Positions 37,734-47,300 of a DNA stretch of 64,000 nt are shown here, piece by piece. The stretch spans positions 1 through 64,000 of the forward strand of contig DATEOC010000092.1 in NCBI GenBank assembly GCA_035274425.1. The letters run 5' to 3'. The notes under the pieces were generated by a model. It made no database searches. It was given only the letters and a program-made list of their open reading frames with translations, and was not told where the DNA came from. This stretch comes from JADMIH01 sp035274425 (lineage in GTDB: Bacteria; Chloroflexota; Chloroflexia; QHBQ01; JADMIH01). Both the position numbers and the translations under genes were made by a program. The number at the start of each line of letters is the position of its first letter. Position 1 is the stretch's first letter.

Positions 37734-39704
37734 ATGCCTGAGATGCACAGAGGCAAGAGCCAAGTGCTCTTCCGTTATACTCCATACGCGATGTTTAGGT
37801 ACAATGAGACGAACGCCTGGTGCGAAGTTACCTCGATTCCGATGGCTAACACACGATCCCTGTCCGAAGGTGTTGCGGAGGCCCTTTACCAGCTCCTGCA
37901 CGCCTGGGACGCTATAGGCAGCGACAATTTCCCCGACCCGCGTCTCTTCCCTAACAAATACGAAGTGGGGGAGCCTTATCAGGTGCATTACACGCTGCGG
38001 CCCTTGGTCTTTGTATGCAAAGTATGCAAGCGCGTGCAGTGGTATTCTGATTTGGACCAACTCAGTCGCTACAATTACAATCTCAACTGTCGCCAGTGTA
38101 AAGGCGTTCGCACCCTAATGCAGATACCCTATATCTACATACACGAGTGCGGCAGAGCCGAGAACGTTTTCATCCCGAAGCACCCCACTGATCACGTTAT
38201 CACTCTCAACAACCGGGGCCGCTTCCAAGAATCGAATTGGTACTGCCAAACGTGCAGGAGGCCATTGACCAAGCCCGGCACCCAGGGATTAGGCAAGCGG
38301 GCGTGCCAGTGTGGGAAGAAAAAGCTACAGCGCGGTACCACGCTGCAAGATCCAGCTGTGCATTACAACCACACCCTTAGTTTGGTAGATACTGAGGATC
38401 CTCTGTTAGCAGGAGCTGGTCTAAATCCGCAACTAGGCGAGAATCTGTTAGCAGGCCTACTGCGCACCCCGCACTACAACCCAGCCGATTTCAAAGATCT
38501 GTTGCAGCCTGCCCCGGGTGAGGAGGAAACCGAAACAAAACGGGAGCAAATGCGCCAGGACCTCAAGGCCACTGGGCTGACCGATCCCAACCAGATTGAG
38601 ATGCTCATAGGGATCATGCTCGCGCAGGTAGCATCTCCAGTTGCCGACACGCAACGCAGGCTGCGTAAAGAGGTGCGGGATCTGCTCACGGAGGAGTCGC
38701 CCCTCATTGGTGAGGCGGCAGCCAGTCGTCAACTGCGCGAATATCTGTTTGTGCGGGACCATCCACGCATGCAGGCGTCGAGACTTTCCGATTTGTTGCG
38801 GCAGGCGACCGAACAGGGCGATACCCACGCAACCGAGCGCTACACAGAGGATTTAGCCCTCAGTGAGAGTATAGGCTTTGCCGATCTACGTCTCCTGGAG
38901 AAGTTTCCATTACTGCTCGCTGCCGTTGGCTACAGCCGGGTACAAGTGTCTCCCGCGCCGGGCACCACTACCGCTCTCAGACCGTTTGATGCTAATAAGC
39001 CGAAAATCCCCATCTACGCCATCCGAAGCACTACTGAGGCATTCATGTTTGAGATCGATCCCTGGTGGGAGGCCGCTTGGCTACTGGAGAACGATTGGGC
39101 CGAAGCGCCAAATGCGCCGTTCACCAGTGTGCAGGAGTTGCGCGCCTGGCTCTTGAGAATGAGCGATTACTTGTTGCGATACAACGCGGCGCACCTCGAA
39201 CAACTGACATGGGAGAGGGAGAAGAACCATCCTGTGCCTGAGACTGCTGTTGCCTGTCGGTTTGGTCTGCTCCACACAATCAGCCATATGCTCACAATTG
39301 CAGCGACAACGCAGGTAGGCTTCGAGGCGGACAGCTTAGCCGAGTATCTTTTTCCGGTCAGTAGCGCAGGCATCGTATATGCTACAGGCCACCAAGAGTT
39401 TACGCTCGGCGGTATCGTGTCGGCTTTCAAGTTGAACCTCGGCATGTGGCTGAGTGCCACTTATGAGGCTGCGCAGCGCTGCATTTACGACCCTCTCTGC
39501 CGATCCAGAGGCAGCGTGTGCCATGCCTGTGGTTACCTGCGCTTCAGTTGCCCCCACTTCAATCGCACTGTGAGCAGAGCCTTTCTGCTAGGAGGTCCTG
39601 TGACAGGTCTCCAACAGGATGTTGTAGGATACTGGAGCCCCAGGACTCATGAACGCTCGCTCCGCCTAAAGCAGGAAGCAGGTCTTCTTTCATTGATGTC
39701 CTGA
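37734..39704 (+). CDS. drmB: DrmB-type DUF1998 protein
   Basis: A 656-residue protein with AGGAG before ATG 37734. It has zinc-binding cysteine pairs near the N-terminus (CKVCKR, CRQCKG, then CQTCRR and CQCGKK). The C-terminal DUF1998 region includes LLHTISHML, GIVYATGHQEFTLGGIVSAF and a final cysteine cluster (CIYDPLCRSRGSVCHACGY, C.HFN). This is the DrmB pattern; DrmA and DrmB form the DISARM core complex. The usual next gene, a phospholipase-D-fold DrmC, is absent, and sequence downstream switches to the minus strand. Confidence 0.88.
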   Translation: MPEMHRGKSQVLFRYTPYAMFRYNETNAWCEVTSIPMANTRSLSEGVAEALYQLLHAWDAIGSDNFPDPRLFPNKYEVGEPYQVHYTLRPLVFVCKVCKRVQWYSDLDQLSRYNYNLNCRQCKGVRTLMQIPYIYIHECGRAENVFIPKHPTDHVITLNNRGRFQESNWYCQTCRRPLTKPGTQGLGKRACQCGKKKLQRGTTLQDPAVHYNHTLSLVDTEDPLLAGAGLNPQLGENLLAGLLRTPHYNPADFKDLLQPAPGEEETETKREQMRQDLKATGLTDPNQIEMLIGIMLAQVASPVADTQRRLRKEVRDLLTEESPLIGEAAASRQLREYLFVRDHPRMQASRLSDLLRQATEQGDTHATERYTEDLALSESIGFADLRLLEKFPLLLAAVGYSRVQVSPAPGTTTALRPFDANKPKIPIYAIRSTTEAFMFEIDPWWEAAWLLENDWAEAPNAPFTSVQELRAWLLRMSDYLLRYNAAHLEQLTWEREKNHPVPETAVACRFGLLHTISHMLTIAATTQVGFEADSLAEYLFPVSSAGIVYATGHQEFTLGGIVSAFKLNLGMWLSATYEAAQRCIYDPLCRSRGSVCHACGYLRFSCPHFNRTVSRAFLLGGPVTGLQQDVVGYWSPRTHERSLRLKQEAGLLSLMS

Positions 39705-39760
39705 GTTCATTTGATTGTGGAATCGCACACATGAGTTTCCCGAATGATCGTCAAAACTTA

Positions 39761-39801
39761 TAAAGCGTGCTCTTGTAGTTCCTTCTTTTGGGCTTTCGAT
39801 G
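39761..39801 (-). repeat. Recombinase 3'-end copy R1
   Basis: On the minus strand this encodes A-S-K-A-Q-K-K-E-L-Q-E-H-A-L followed by a stop, matching the natural C-terminus of the recombinase at 42978-43907. Thirty-one of 36 core bases agree with the copy at 42986-43022. It lies directly downstream of the GIY-YIG gene, and is probably a recombination site left by insertion of the minus-strand gene block. Confidence 0.6.
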
Positions 39802-39852
39802 CAACTTGCGCTTAGCAAGGCACTCGCCGCACTCGGCGCTCCTAGAATTAAA

Positions 39853-40458
39853 CTATGAGCCTAGACGCGCTGCTTGGGCGCACTCAGCGCGCAATTCCTT
39901 TATGTACAGAGCCAGCGGATTGGGCCATTTGTTTAAGCACAGCACTGGCTCTAGTTCCTGGATCACCACGGTCTCTAGACTTTCGAGTTCTTTGATGCGG
40001 CCCTTGTACTCAGGCAACGCGCATATCCCCACTTCAAGGCTTGTTACCATCCACCTGGTCAAACTTTCCTCGCCTTGACGCTCGAATCGATAGTTGTAAT
40101 AATCTGCCTCGCTCCTCCCTCGGCCCCGCGGAATGGGCACGAGCTGCAAGCTCATCGCCTTATTGAGGAGCGCTCCCAGCGAGCGGCGCACTGTCGAGCG
40201 GCCCGTCTTCGTAGAATCAAAGTGTGTATCGTGCTGTCTTTCCGATAGGTCGCTGGAGACGCCGATATAAATGAGACCGCCTGGTGGTGCGTATTGGCTG
40301 AAGAGCGCCCTTATTTCAGGCGGGCAATCTTTGGGTAGAGGCAAGCTAAGGCCTGCCCTAAGAAAGAAGGCGTAGAGACCAGGCTCTGATGGCACACGTA
40401 GGCCAACAATAGTAACTCGTGTCTTTTCCAGGGTACCAATAATATCTTCAACAGTCAT
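39853..40458 (-). CDS. GIY-YIG nuclease-family protein
   Basis: A 201-residue protein. PGLYAFF and LIYIGVSSDLSERQH match the two halves of the GIY-YIG signature with the following arginine; a later E-V-V-I-Q-E-L-E and LNKWPNP supply the conserved glutamate and asparagine. Its ATG overlaps the end of the PD-(D/E)XK gene by 11 bases, so the two are translationally coupled. It probably cleaves DNA; whether it replaces the missing nuclease of the DISARM-like locus is speculation, because it belongs to a separate, oppositely oriented block bounded by recombinase-tail repeats. Confidence 0.75.
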   Translation of the reverse strand: MTVEDIIGTLEKTRVTIVGLRVPSEPGLYAFFLRAGLSLPLPKDCPPEIRALFSQYAPPGGLIYIGVSSDLSERQHDTHFDSTKTGRSTVRRSLGALLNKAMSLQLVPIPRGRGRSEADYYNYRFERQGEESLTRWMVTSLEVGICALPEYKGRIKELESLETVVIQELEPVLCLNKWPNPLALYIKELRAECAQAARLGS

Positions 40459-41506
40459 TATCCGCCCCCGCCTGCTCGCCCAACTCTAGTGCACGTGACG
40501 AATCACCTGCTAATAAACTCTCCTGTTCCACAACAGCAGGTTGATCGCCATCTTCTTGAATTACAATGTCCCTGGCCATCCGCAGACTCTCCTTGACGAA
40601 GTCCTCCACAAACCGCATCTGCTCATCTGTGCTCATCGAGAAGAACCCAGCCTCCTCGGCCGACAAATCGATGACATGCTCCCACCTCAGGCGGCCTCCT
40701 TCGGTCCACAACCTCCCGCGACCCAGAGCTTCGGCCTTCGCTCTGTCGATGCGATCATTTAAGGTCCGGAACCTCAGCAGGAAGGCTTCGTGTAAGTACA
40801 CTCCCACATAATACTGGCCCGTTCCGATCTTACAGCCCCACCAGTTATATTCTAAGCTTTTCCCAAGATCCAATCCTGCGCTTGTCAGCGCCTTGTGCAG
40901 CATGCTATATAGACTGGTCAGCGACCTCGCCCCGGCTGCCATTTCACTTCCTATACGCTCCATGGTCATCCTCCTCCCACGTAAAAACCCCAGAAATTGC
41001 TCAACCAGGAAGACACTTGAAGGCTGCTTTACCAATTCTGCGCGCATCGCGTTTTCGAGCCACTGCGCTACCTGATACCAAAGGACGGCGCTATCCGGCT
41101 GCTGGGACTCGGGAGCTTGCTCCTCGTAGCGGGTAAGAAGCACCAAATAGGTTCTCGCGACACCGCTGGTTTGCAGGATCTTCCTGTAATTGAGCAGCTG
41201 CTCCACTCCAAGGGTCGATTCGACCTTGACTTCCACGTATACCAGCAGCCCTGGCGCGCTGATCTCTATGTCAGGACGCTTTCCGCCAACTGTTACCTGC
41301 GTGCTGACCTTAGTGCTGGTCGCGTCCCAATCCGCCGCGGGGACGGCGCCCCCTGTCAGATTTGCCAACATAATTGACGCCGCACTCCCGTCAAACTGTA
41401 ACAGGTGCTGGAGCAGGTAGGCGAACAACTCCGTCACGAAGTTTTCCTCCTGACCCCACGCCCACTTTTGCAGCCTCAAGAATAAGTTGTTTCTTGTATC
41501 TACCAT
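40448..41506 (-). CDS. PD-(D/E)XK nuclease-superfamily protein
   Basis: A 352-residue protein. The nuclease core is visible at about residues 75-110: KRPDIEISAPGLLVYVEVKVES gives the D...E-V-K catalytic arrangement, preceded by the acidic N-terminal helix typical of these proteins (ENFVTELFAYLLQHL). The C-terminal half is alpha/beta with YYVGVYLHEAFLLRFRT. It forms an operon with the GIY-YIG gene it overlaps. Its role is probably DNA cleavage in defence or element maintenance; no partner methyltransferase lies in this block. Confidence 0.7.
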   Translation of the reverse strand: MVDTRNNLFLRLQKWAWGQEENFVTELFAYLLQHLLQFDGSAASIMLANLTGGAVPAADWDATSTKVSTQVTVGGKRPDIEISAPGLLVYVEVKVESTLGVEQLLNYRKILQTSGVARTYLVLLTRYEEQAPESQQPDSAVLWYQVAQWLENAMRAELVKQPSSVFLVEQFLGFLRGRRMTMERIGSEMAAGARSLTSLYSMLHKALTSAGLDLGKSLEYNWWGCKIGTGQYYVGVYLHEAFLLRFRTLNDRIDRAKAEALGRGRLWTEGGRLRWEHVIDLSAEEAGFFSMSTDEQMRFVEDFVKESLRMARDIVIQEDGDQPAVVEQESLLAGDSSRALELGEQAGADNDC

Positions 41507-41595
41507 GCGACCTCCCGAGCCCTCGTTCTAGACGGCTGCGTTGTGGAATCCTGCAGCGGCGCAGGTCTTATTTTCCTCGACGCTTGACCTATGTG

Positions 41596-42441
41596 TTAAA
41601 TCCCTAACTCCTGCTGCGCACTCGAAATGAAATCAACCCTATTTCTGCCGGTCTTGCGACCCTGTATGTAGAAATTCCCGCTGGCCACGAGCCAGAATAG
41701 CTTGTCGACATCGTAGGCGCTCTTACCATTATTTTGGGCGACCCTGCTCACAGCTGCGAACACATCATAATCGTTTGTCGAGCCGCTCAACCCTAATTCA
41801 GCGAAGATTGCCTTTATGTGCACGTCTGGCTTGCTGAAATTGTAGAAGCCTAACTCCTTGATGAAGTCACAGGCCAGTCCAAAGCCGATGCCATGAACTT
41901 CACGAGCTATCTCCATCGGTAGGGTGGAACGCTTAGACTCATCGGCGTCGAAGCGCTCGACCCACTCGTAGAATTCGCCAGCATGCTCGAACTTTGCCAA
42001 GAATACAGCCCCCGAAATGACCGCTCTACAGAAGCGCACCCAAAGGCTGCCCGGAGCGCTTCTGACCTGCCCCGTCGGGTGCAGCTTGCCCTTGATAGTA
42101 TCGAGCAGTAACAACGCGCCCTGTATGTCGTTTGGGTAGCGCGCGGAAACTGCTGCAGGGCTGAAGCCAAATAGGATGTCTTCTAGCTTGTCTATCCCGC
42201 CGATTGACCCGCCAATTACACTAGGCATCATTTGCGCGTTCTGCGCGGAGCTGATCAAGCGCTTGTACACCCCTCCCAAAGTGTCAGGCCGCTCCTCTAC
42301 CGTGTGGGACAAGTAGCCTTCCACCACCTCTGGAGTTACGCCATCAAGACCGAGGAGATATTCTTTCGCTAGTTCGTAGGCTCTTCTATCACGCTCGGCC
42401 TGCTGCTCATCCGACAGCACCTGCTTGTTCATATTGAACAT
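41596..42441 (-). CDS. HhH-type DNA-binding protein, glycosylase-like region
   Basis: About 281 residues. A good AGGAGG (42452-42457) sits ten bases before ATG 42441; a GTG at 42450 is too close to it. The region HGIGFGLACDFIKELGFYNFSKPDVHI resembles the helix-hairpin-helix and following segment of HhH-GPD base-excision enzymes, and DVDKLFWLVASGNFY fits the later helix. The N-terminal half (residues 1-140) is not recognised. It could be a DNA-end or base-recognition factor in the same minus-strand block as the two nuclease-like genes, 90 bases apart. Confidence 0.55.
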   Translation of the reverse strand: MFNMNKQVLSDEQQAERDRRAYELAKEYLLGLDGVTPEVVEGYLSHTVEERPDTLGGVYKRLISSAQNAQMMPSVIGGSIGGIDKLEDILFGFSPAAVSARYPNDIQGALLLLDTIKGKLHPTGQVRSAPGSLWVRFCRAVISGAVFLAKFEHAGEFYEWVERFDADESKRSTLPMEIAREVHGIGFGLACDFIKELGFYNFSKPDVHIKAIFAELGLSGSTNDYDVFAAVSRVAQNNGKSAYDVDKLFWLVASGNFYIQGRKTGRNRVDFISSAQQELGI

Positions 42442-42456
42442 CAGCTGCACTCCTCC

Positions 42457-42546
42457 TATAATGCATGCTCTTGTAGCGCCTTCTTCTGGGCTTTCTTCGC
42501 TAAGTGTGCAGATAGATAATCAGTTTCACAAGAGAAGCGTGACATG
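42457..42546 (-). repeat. Recombinase 3'-end copy R2
   Basis: On the minus strand this reads as a decayed tyrosine-recombinase C-terminus: H-A-S-L-V...I-I-Y-L, then, after a one-base slip, L-A-K-K-A-Q-K-K-A-L-Q-E-H-A-L and a stop. It is longer than R1 and includes the tyrosine region. It separates the zinc-ribbon gene from the HhH gene. Confidence 0.65.
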
Positions 42547-42553
42547 GACATCG

Positions 42554-42958
42554 TCAAACTCGAACTCTTCGGTAAGTGAGCATCCAATACTCTGATGAGA
42601 CCGTAATGAAATCACTATCTACTACCTGTAAGACCGCACTAACAAATGATCGATGTCGTGAATTCGGACCACCGCTAAATTGAACCTGGACTGGGAACGT
42701 GTACCCGCTGTACACACCTGTCCAGGTGATTTCTCCAGATCTAATACAGTCATCCCCTGTGATTTTGACAGCCTGCAATTTATTGCCTATAAGCTCTATC
42801 TTTATGAGCTCTGGGGATTCCGCGCCTCTGCATGTGTAACCATAACCCAGCCACAAACCGGTTAATTTTCCCACTAATAATGGTTTTTGTGGAGCCCCAC
42901 AAGTGGGGCAGAAATTAGCTTCCGAACCGATTTGTGTGCCGCAGTTATGACAGAACAT
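42554..42958 (-). CDS. Zinc-ribbon protein of unknown function
   Basis: A 134-residue protein with an excellent ribosome binding site (AAAGGAGGG). The N-terminus carries a double-CxxC zinc ribbon (MFCHNCG...NFCPTCGAP). The remaining ~100 residues form a beta-rich domain (ELIKIELIGNKLQAVKITGDD, WTGVYSGYTFPVQVQF, DFITVSS) that I do not recognise. It stands as a one-gene block between two recombinase-tail copies, as a mobile cassette would. Confidence 0.7.
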   Translation of the reverse strand: MFCHNCGTQIGSEANFCPTCGAPQKPLLVGKLTGLWLGYGYTCRGAESPELIKIELIGNKLQAVKITGDDCIRSGEITWTGVYSGYTFPVQVQFSGGPNSRHRSFVSAVLQVVDSDFITVSSEYWMLTYRRVRV

Positions 42959-42977
42959 TATTAGCCCTCCTTTCCTA

Positions 42978-43907
42978 TCATAATCTACAAAGCATGCTCC
43001 TGTAGCGCCTTCTTTTGAGCTTTCTTGGCGAGTTGGACATAGATAGTTGTTGTGTCGCCAAGCTCGCGTGTCCTAGCGTTTCCTGCACCGTCTTGAGGTC
43101 GGTTCCTCGCGCTACATGATGTGTCGCCATTGTATGTCTCAATGTGTGAACTGACGCGCCTTTGATGTCGGCCTCTTTCATGTAGCCAGCTACGATGTAC
43201 TGGATCGCCCTGGCCGTCATTGGCGTCTTGAACTTTGATACGAATACCTCATCGAAGGGCATTTTGGGCCGGGCCTTCAACCAGGCGGCCAGGACCTGGC
43301 ACGCCTTGTAGTTCAAGGGGATGGTATCTACCTTGCCGCCTTTGCGCCTGACACGAGCTGAGCCGGTGTTATCAAGGTCGCGGGTGATGAGCGCAGGCAG
43401 TTCCAGATCGCCCACCGTGAGATTAGCAAGCTCCGACAGCCTCATGCCTGTTTGCAAAAGCACTTCGATGATGGCTGCATCTCTGATGTTATGGCTGCAC
43501 GCCCGGAGCAATCGCCGGTACTCGTCCTCCGATAAGAAGCGCGGCTCTCTCTTCTGCGCCTTCGGGGGCTTCAACCTGAGTGCCGGATTGCTCGATATTA
43601 TCCCCTGGGGTTCAAGGAAGGAGAAAAAGATCTTTATAGTATGAGCTTTCCGATTGCGGGTTGAGGGTTTGTGGCCGCGCCGATCAAGCTCGGCCATGTA
43701 CGCTTCGAGGTGTGGCAGAGTGACATCGGCAAGAGCGCGCACTCCCCGACCATCAAGGAACTTCACCAGGTCGTGCAGGTCATTCGCATACTCGCCCCTG
43801 GTCCTGGCCGCCAAGTTCCTAGCAGGCATACCTACCACTTCAAATAAAGCCACAGCATGGCGCACTGTATCGCCCTCAGCGGAACCAATTGCTCCAAACT
43901 CCTCCAT
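42978..43907 (-). pseudogene. Tyrosine recombinase with a frame break before the catalytic tyrosine
   Basis: Start chosen at ATG 43907 (MEEFGAIG), which follows AGGAGA; the frame is open to GTG 43961. The N-terminal SAM-like core-binding domain (YANDLHDLVKFLDGRGVRALADVT) and the catalytic domain are clear: TGMRLSELANLTVGDL gives the first Arg, HTLRHTMATHHVARG the H-x-x-R, LGHAS the final His. After LGHASLAT the current frame runs into a basic tail, whereas the frame two bases over reads T-T-I-Y-V-Q-L-A-K-K-A-Q-K-K and ends at a stop at 42985. An extra CA near 43050-43055 therefore removes the tyrosine (codon 43041-43039). It is recently inactivated, or a sequencing error. Confidence 0.8.
42986..43046 (-). 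repeat. Recombinase 3'-end copy R3 (native 3' end of the recombinase gene)
   Basis: This is the natural end of the recombinase gene in its ancestral frame (Y-V-Q-L-A-K-K-A-Q-K-K-A-L-Q-E-H-A-L). It is the parent sequence of the copies at 39761-39801 and 42457-42546; all three have the same orientation. Confidence 0.65.
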
Positions 43908-43962
43908 AATATCTCCTGGAATTGGCTCAAAACGGCTCATACATTGGCTGTTAAATATCACC

Positions 43963-43987
43963 TTCGTCTAAGTATCGCACTTACGAA
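43963..43987. promoter_or_regulatory. Putative recombinase or operator site S1
   Basis: The half-site TTCGTCTAA at 43963-43971, a seven-base spacer GTATCGC, and a weaker opposing half-site ACTTACGAA at 43979-43987. Only five of nine positions are symmetric, but the spacing equals that of the two stronger sites at 44027 and 48735. It lies just upstream of the recombinase gene. Confidence 0.4.
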
Positions 43988-44020
43988 ACTTATTTAACGG
44001 GAAAGCGGGCCAAATGGCCC

Positions 44021-44057
44021 ATTACCTTCGTCTAAATAGTAGTTAGACGAAAGTAAT
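44021..44057. promoter_or_regulatory. Putative recombinase or operator site S2
   Basis: A near-perfect inverted repeat with 15-base arms (one mismatch) around a seven-base spacer, ATAGTAG (44036-44042); the inner half-sites are TTCGTCTAA and TTAGACGAA. The layout of symmetric arms around a 7-base centre is that of a tyrosine-recombinase core site, though a dimeric repressor could also bind it. It lies between the divergent recombinase and STAND-TPR genes. Confidence 0.6.
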
Positions 44058-44360
44058 GCTAACAAACAAGCTGAGATAAATCAATAGCAACATAATATTG
44101 GTTTTCCGCGAAGCATCATTGGCACAAGTGGAAATCGCCTGTTAAAGATCTGCACCAACGTATGACGCTCGTGCTATACTTCTCTGGAAGAACGATAGCC
44201 CAACCAAAGGCGGAAATCAACTGCGCCTTTGGGAGATTGATTAGCTTTTTCGTCGTTATGCAAGCTGTGAAAATGGTATCCAGAAGCACATTAAGCTAGA
44301 GTCCCATCCACGTTATTCGCAGGCTGATACTCTGAACTACGTCGCTCAGGAGTATAACTC

Positions 44361-47300
44361 ATGGACACGAATCCTGGTGTTGAAGGATCCCTGATCATGG
44401 CTGCAGCTGTCGGATCAGTATCCCTAGGTGGAGACATCCATGATACTCTAATTGTCACCGGGAACGGCAATATAATATCAGTCGGAAACCAAGGAACCTT
44501 CCAATTTTATCTCCTTGATCAGCGTTTTCGCGAAAGACAACTGCTTCGTACACCAGCAGCATTTTATGATGGAACCCGTCCTAGCTGGGCCAATATTGGA
44601 CGCGATGAAGACGCACACAGGGTGCTATATGGCCAAGTCCGTTCCTTCGTAGAAGACGGTTTACTACCGCCGCAGCGCATAGGCCTCATATTGGGGCTGG
44701 CTGGTGAAGGCAAGACGACGCTGCTAATGAGACTGGCATGGGATCTCTCGGAGGCTGGATATCCTGTCCTTTGGAAACATTCAGGCAAAGCCTTCCTAAC
44801 ATCGGACCCCAATTATGAGAGACTATACTCAAAGCCCCTTGTGCTTTGTTTCGACCAAGCTGATGAGGAAGGAGATTTATCCGCACTGGTCACTGATCTT
44901 AGTGAGAATGGTATACCATTCGTTGTCTTGGCTAATGCCCGTACTCATGAATGGCATAATAGTGGCATTGAACCTAGATTACGCCGTGCTGCACGCTTGC
45001 AGTCATTCTCGATCACCCAGTTGGAGCGCACGGAAGTAGAGTTGCTTCTAGACAAGCTAGCAAATGCTAATAAGCTGGGTGCTCTGGCCAACATGACTCG
45101 GAGCAGCCAAGTAGACCATTTTCTAGATCAACTGAAGGCCAACGGTCAATTACTACCAGCATTGCTAACTGCAAGATATGCGGGCACCAGTTTTGATTCA
45201 ATTATAGAGGACGTTCTCCGAAAGATATATCAACGACAGCATGGTAGCTTCTTGTTGCAAGCACACGCAGTAATAAGTGCGGTGCATCGTTTTGGATACG
45301 GGTTATCTCGCAAGAATCTTGCGAGCATATTAGGAATCCCTGAAGCTCAAGTGAGCCCACGTGTGCTTAGCGCTTTGATGGGGGAATTATTGGAAGTCAC
45401 TTTGGGAGGGACCGGACGGCTGTACACGCGGCATCCAGTAATTGCAGACCATGTTTTTTCCCTTTGTATCAGCAACCGATTTGTTCCTGAAGCCGAGTAC
45501 ATATATGAGAGCATTATCAGCAGTTTGGCTGACTCGAATAAAACAGAGCCATTCAATTCGGATCGTAAATTACTCACCAGGATCCCTATGTCTTTGAGAC
45601 GTCTCGGTGAATACGATTTGACTCGCAGAATTTTCCAGCAAGTAGATAGCTCTGGAAATGGTAGTTCCTTCTTATGGCTCCAATGGGCGTTAACTGAGAG
45701 TAAGGTAGGTAACTATGGAAAAGCTAGGGATCTATTCAGACAGGCGAGAGACGTTAGTCCTTCCAATCCTTATATCACACGAGAATGGGCGCAAATGGAG
45801 AGAAAGCTAGGCAATGTTGAAGATGCAAGGAGCCTATTTGGTCAGAGCATAAAGGCTGACCCTACTGATGGGAATGCGTGGCAGGCGTGGGCCGTTATGG
45901 AGAAGGAACAAGGAAACATAGAACGAGCACGCGAACTGTTCCGAAAAAGCACTAACGTTGATCCACTCAATGTGGCCACATGGCAAGCGTGGGCCTTGTT
46001 GGAGAAGAAACAAGGAAACATAGATGGCTGGATAGTACTCTGCCAGCAAGCCATCGATTTAGACCCTAACAGTCCGGAAGGCCTGCATCTTCGTGCATTA
46101 ATGGAGAAGGAAAAGAGGCGTTTTGAGGAAGCAAGACTACTCTTCCGGCAAGTTTCAGTCGTTCGGCCAGATGACCTCAATGCGCTGCAAACATGGGCAG
46201 CAATGGAAGAGAAAAACGGGAACACAGAGTTAGCACGTGAACTGTTTCAGAGGATCATTGACGCAATTCCTGATGATGTCTACACGTGGCAGGCGTGGGC
46301 CATTATGGAGAAGGAACAAGGAAACATAGAACGAGCACGCGAACTGTTCCGAAAAAGCACTGACGTTGATCCGACTGATGCTAAGTCTTGGCAGGCGTGG
46401 GCCGTTATGGAGAAGGAACAAGGAAACATAGAACGAGCACGCGAACTGTTCCAGCAGGCAAGCTCCTGCAACCCACGTGATGCGTACGTGTGGCAACCTT
46501 GGGCTTCAATGGAACACCATATGGGAAACATAGAACTAGCCCGTGAGTTATACCAACATGCTGTAGACTGCGACTCGCAAAATAGACATACCTGGCGACA
46601 ATGGGCCATTATGGAGAAGGAACAAGGAAACATAGAACGAGCACGCGAACTGTTCCAACGAGCTGTAGACTCTGGTCCGAAAGATCAGCTTACGTGGAAG
46701 ATGTGGATTCTCTCTGAAAAGGAAAACGGCAACATAGAACAGGCACGGGAATTGTTCAAGCGCGCATTGGAGGTGAGGCCCACTGATAGATATCTACTTG
46801 AAGCATGGCCAACTATGGAAAAGGAAAACGGCAACATAGAACAGGCACGGGAATTGTTCAAGCGCGCATTGGAGGTGAGGCCAAGAAACAGAGATTTACT
46901 CGCAGCATGGCTGGCTATGGAAAAAGAAAACGACTCATATGTAGACCACATAGTTCAATTCTTCGCACAATTAGAAGATAGGAGAGAAGGCGCCGGGGCC
47001 ATACACATGCTGGCAATCTGGGCCAAAAAGCAAGGTAACTATGAGCAAGCTCGAGAGCTATTTCAGCAGAGCGTTAGCATTAACCCGAATAACCCCCATA
47101 TCTGGGAAGATTGGGCCTCTATGGAAGGGGACCTAGATAATACAGAAACGGCCCGACGTCTATTTAGTAAGGCCGTTGAGTCGGATCCAGCGAATTCTCA
47201 TCCGTGGCACAAATGGGCACAATTTGAGGAGGAACAAGGAAACATAGAACGAGCACGCGAGTTGCTTCGCAGTGGCGCAGACACTAACCCCGCAAATCCG

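Noticed and set aside
46230..46951. Minus-strand repeated open frames in the TPR region
   Set aside because: They repeat only because the real plus-strand gene has internal DNA repeats.
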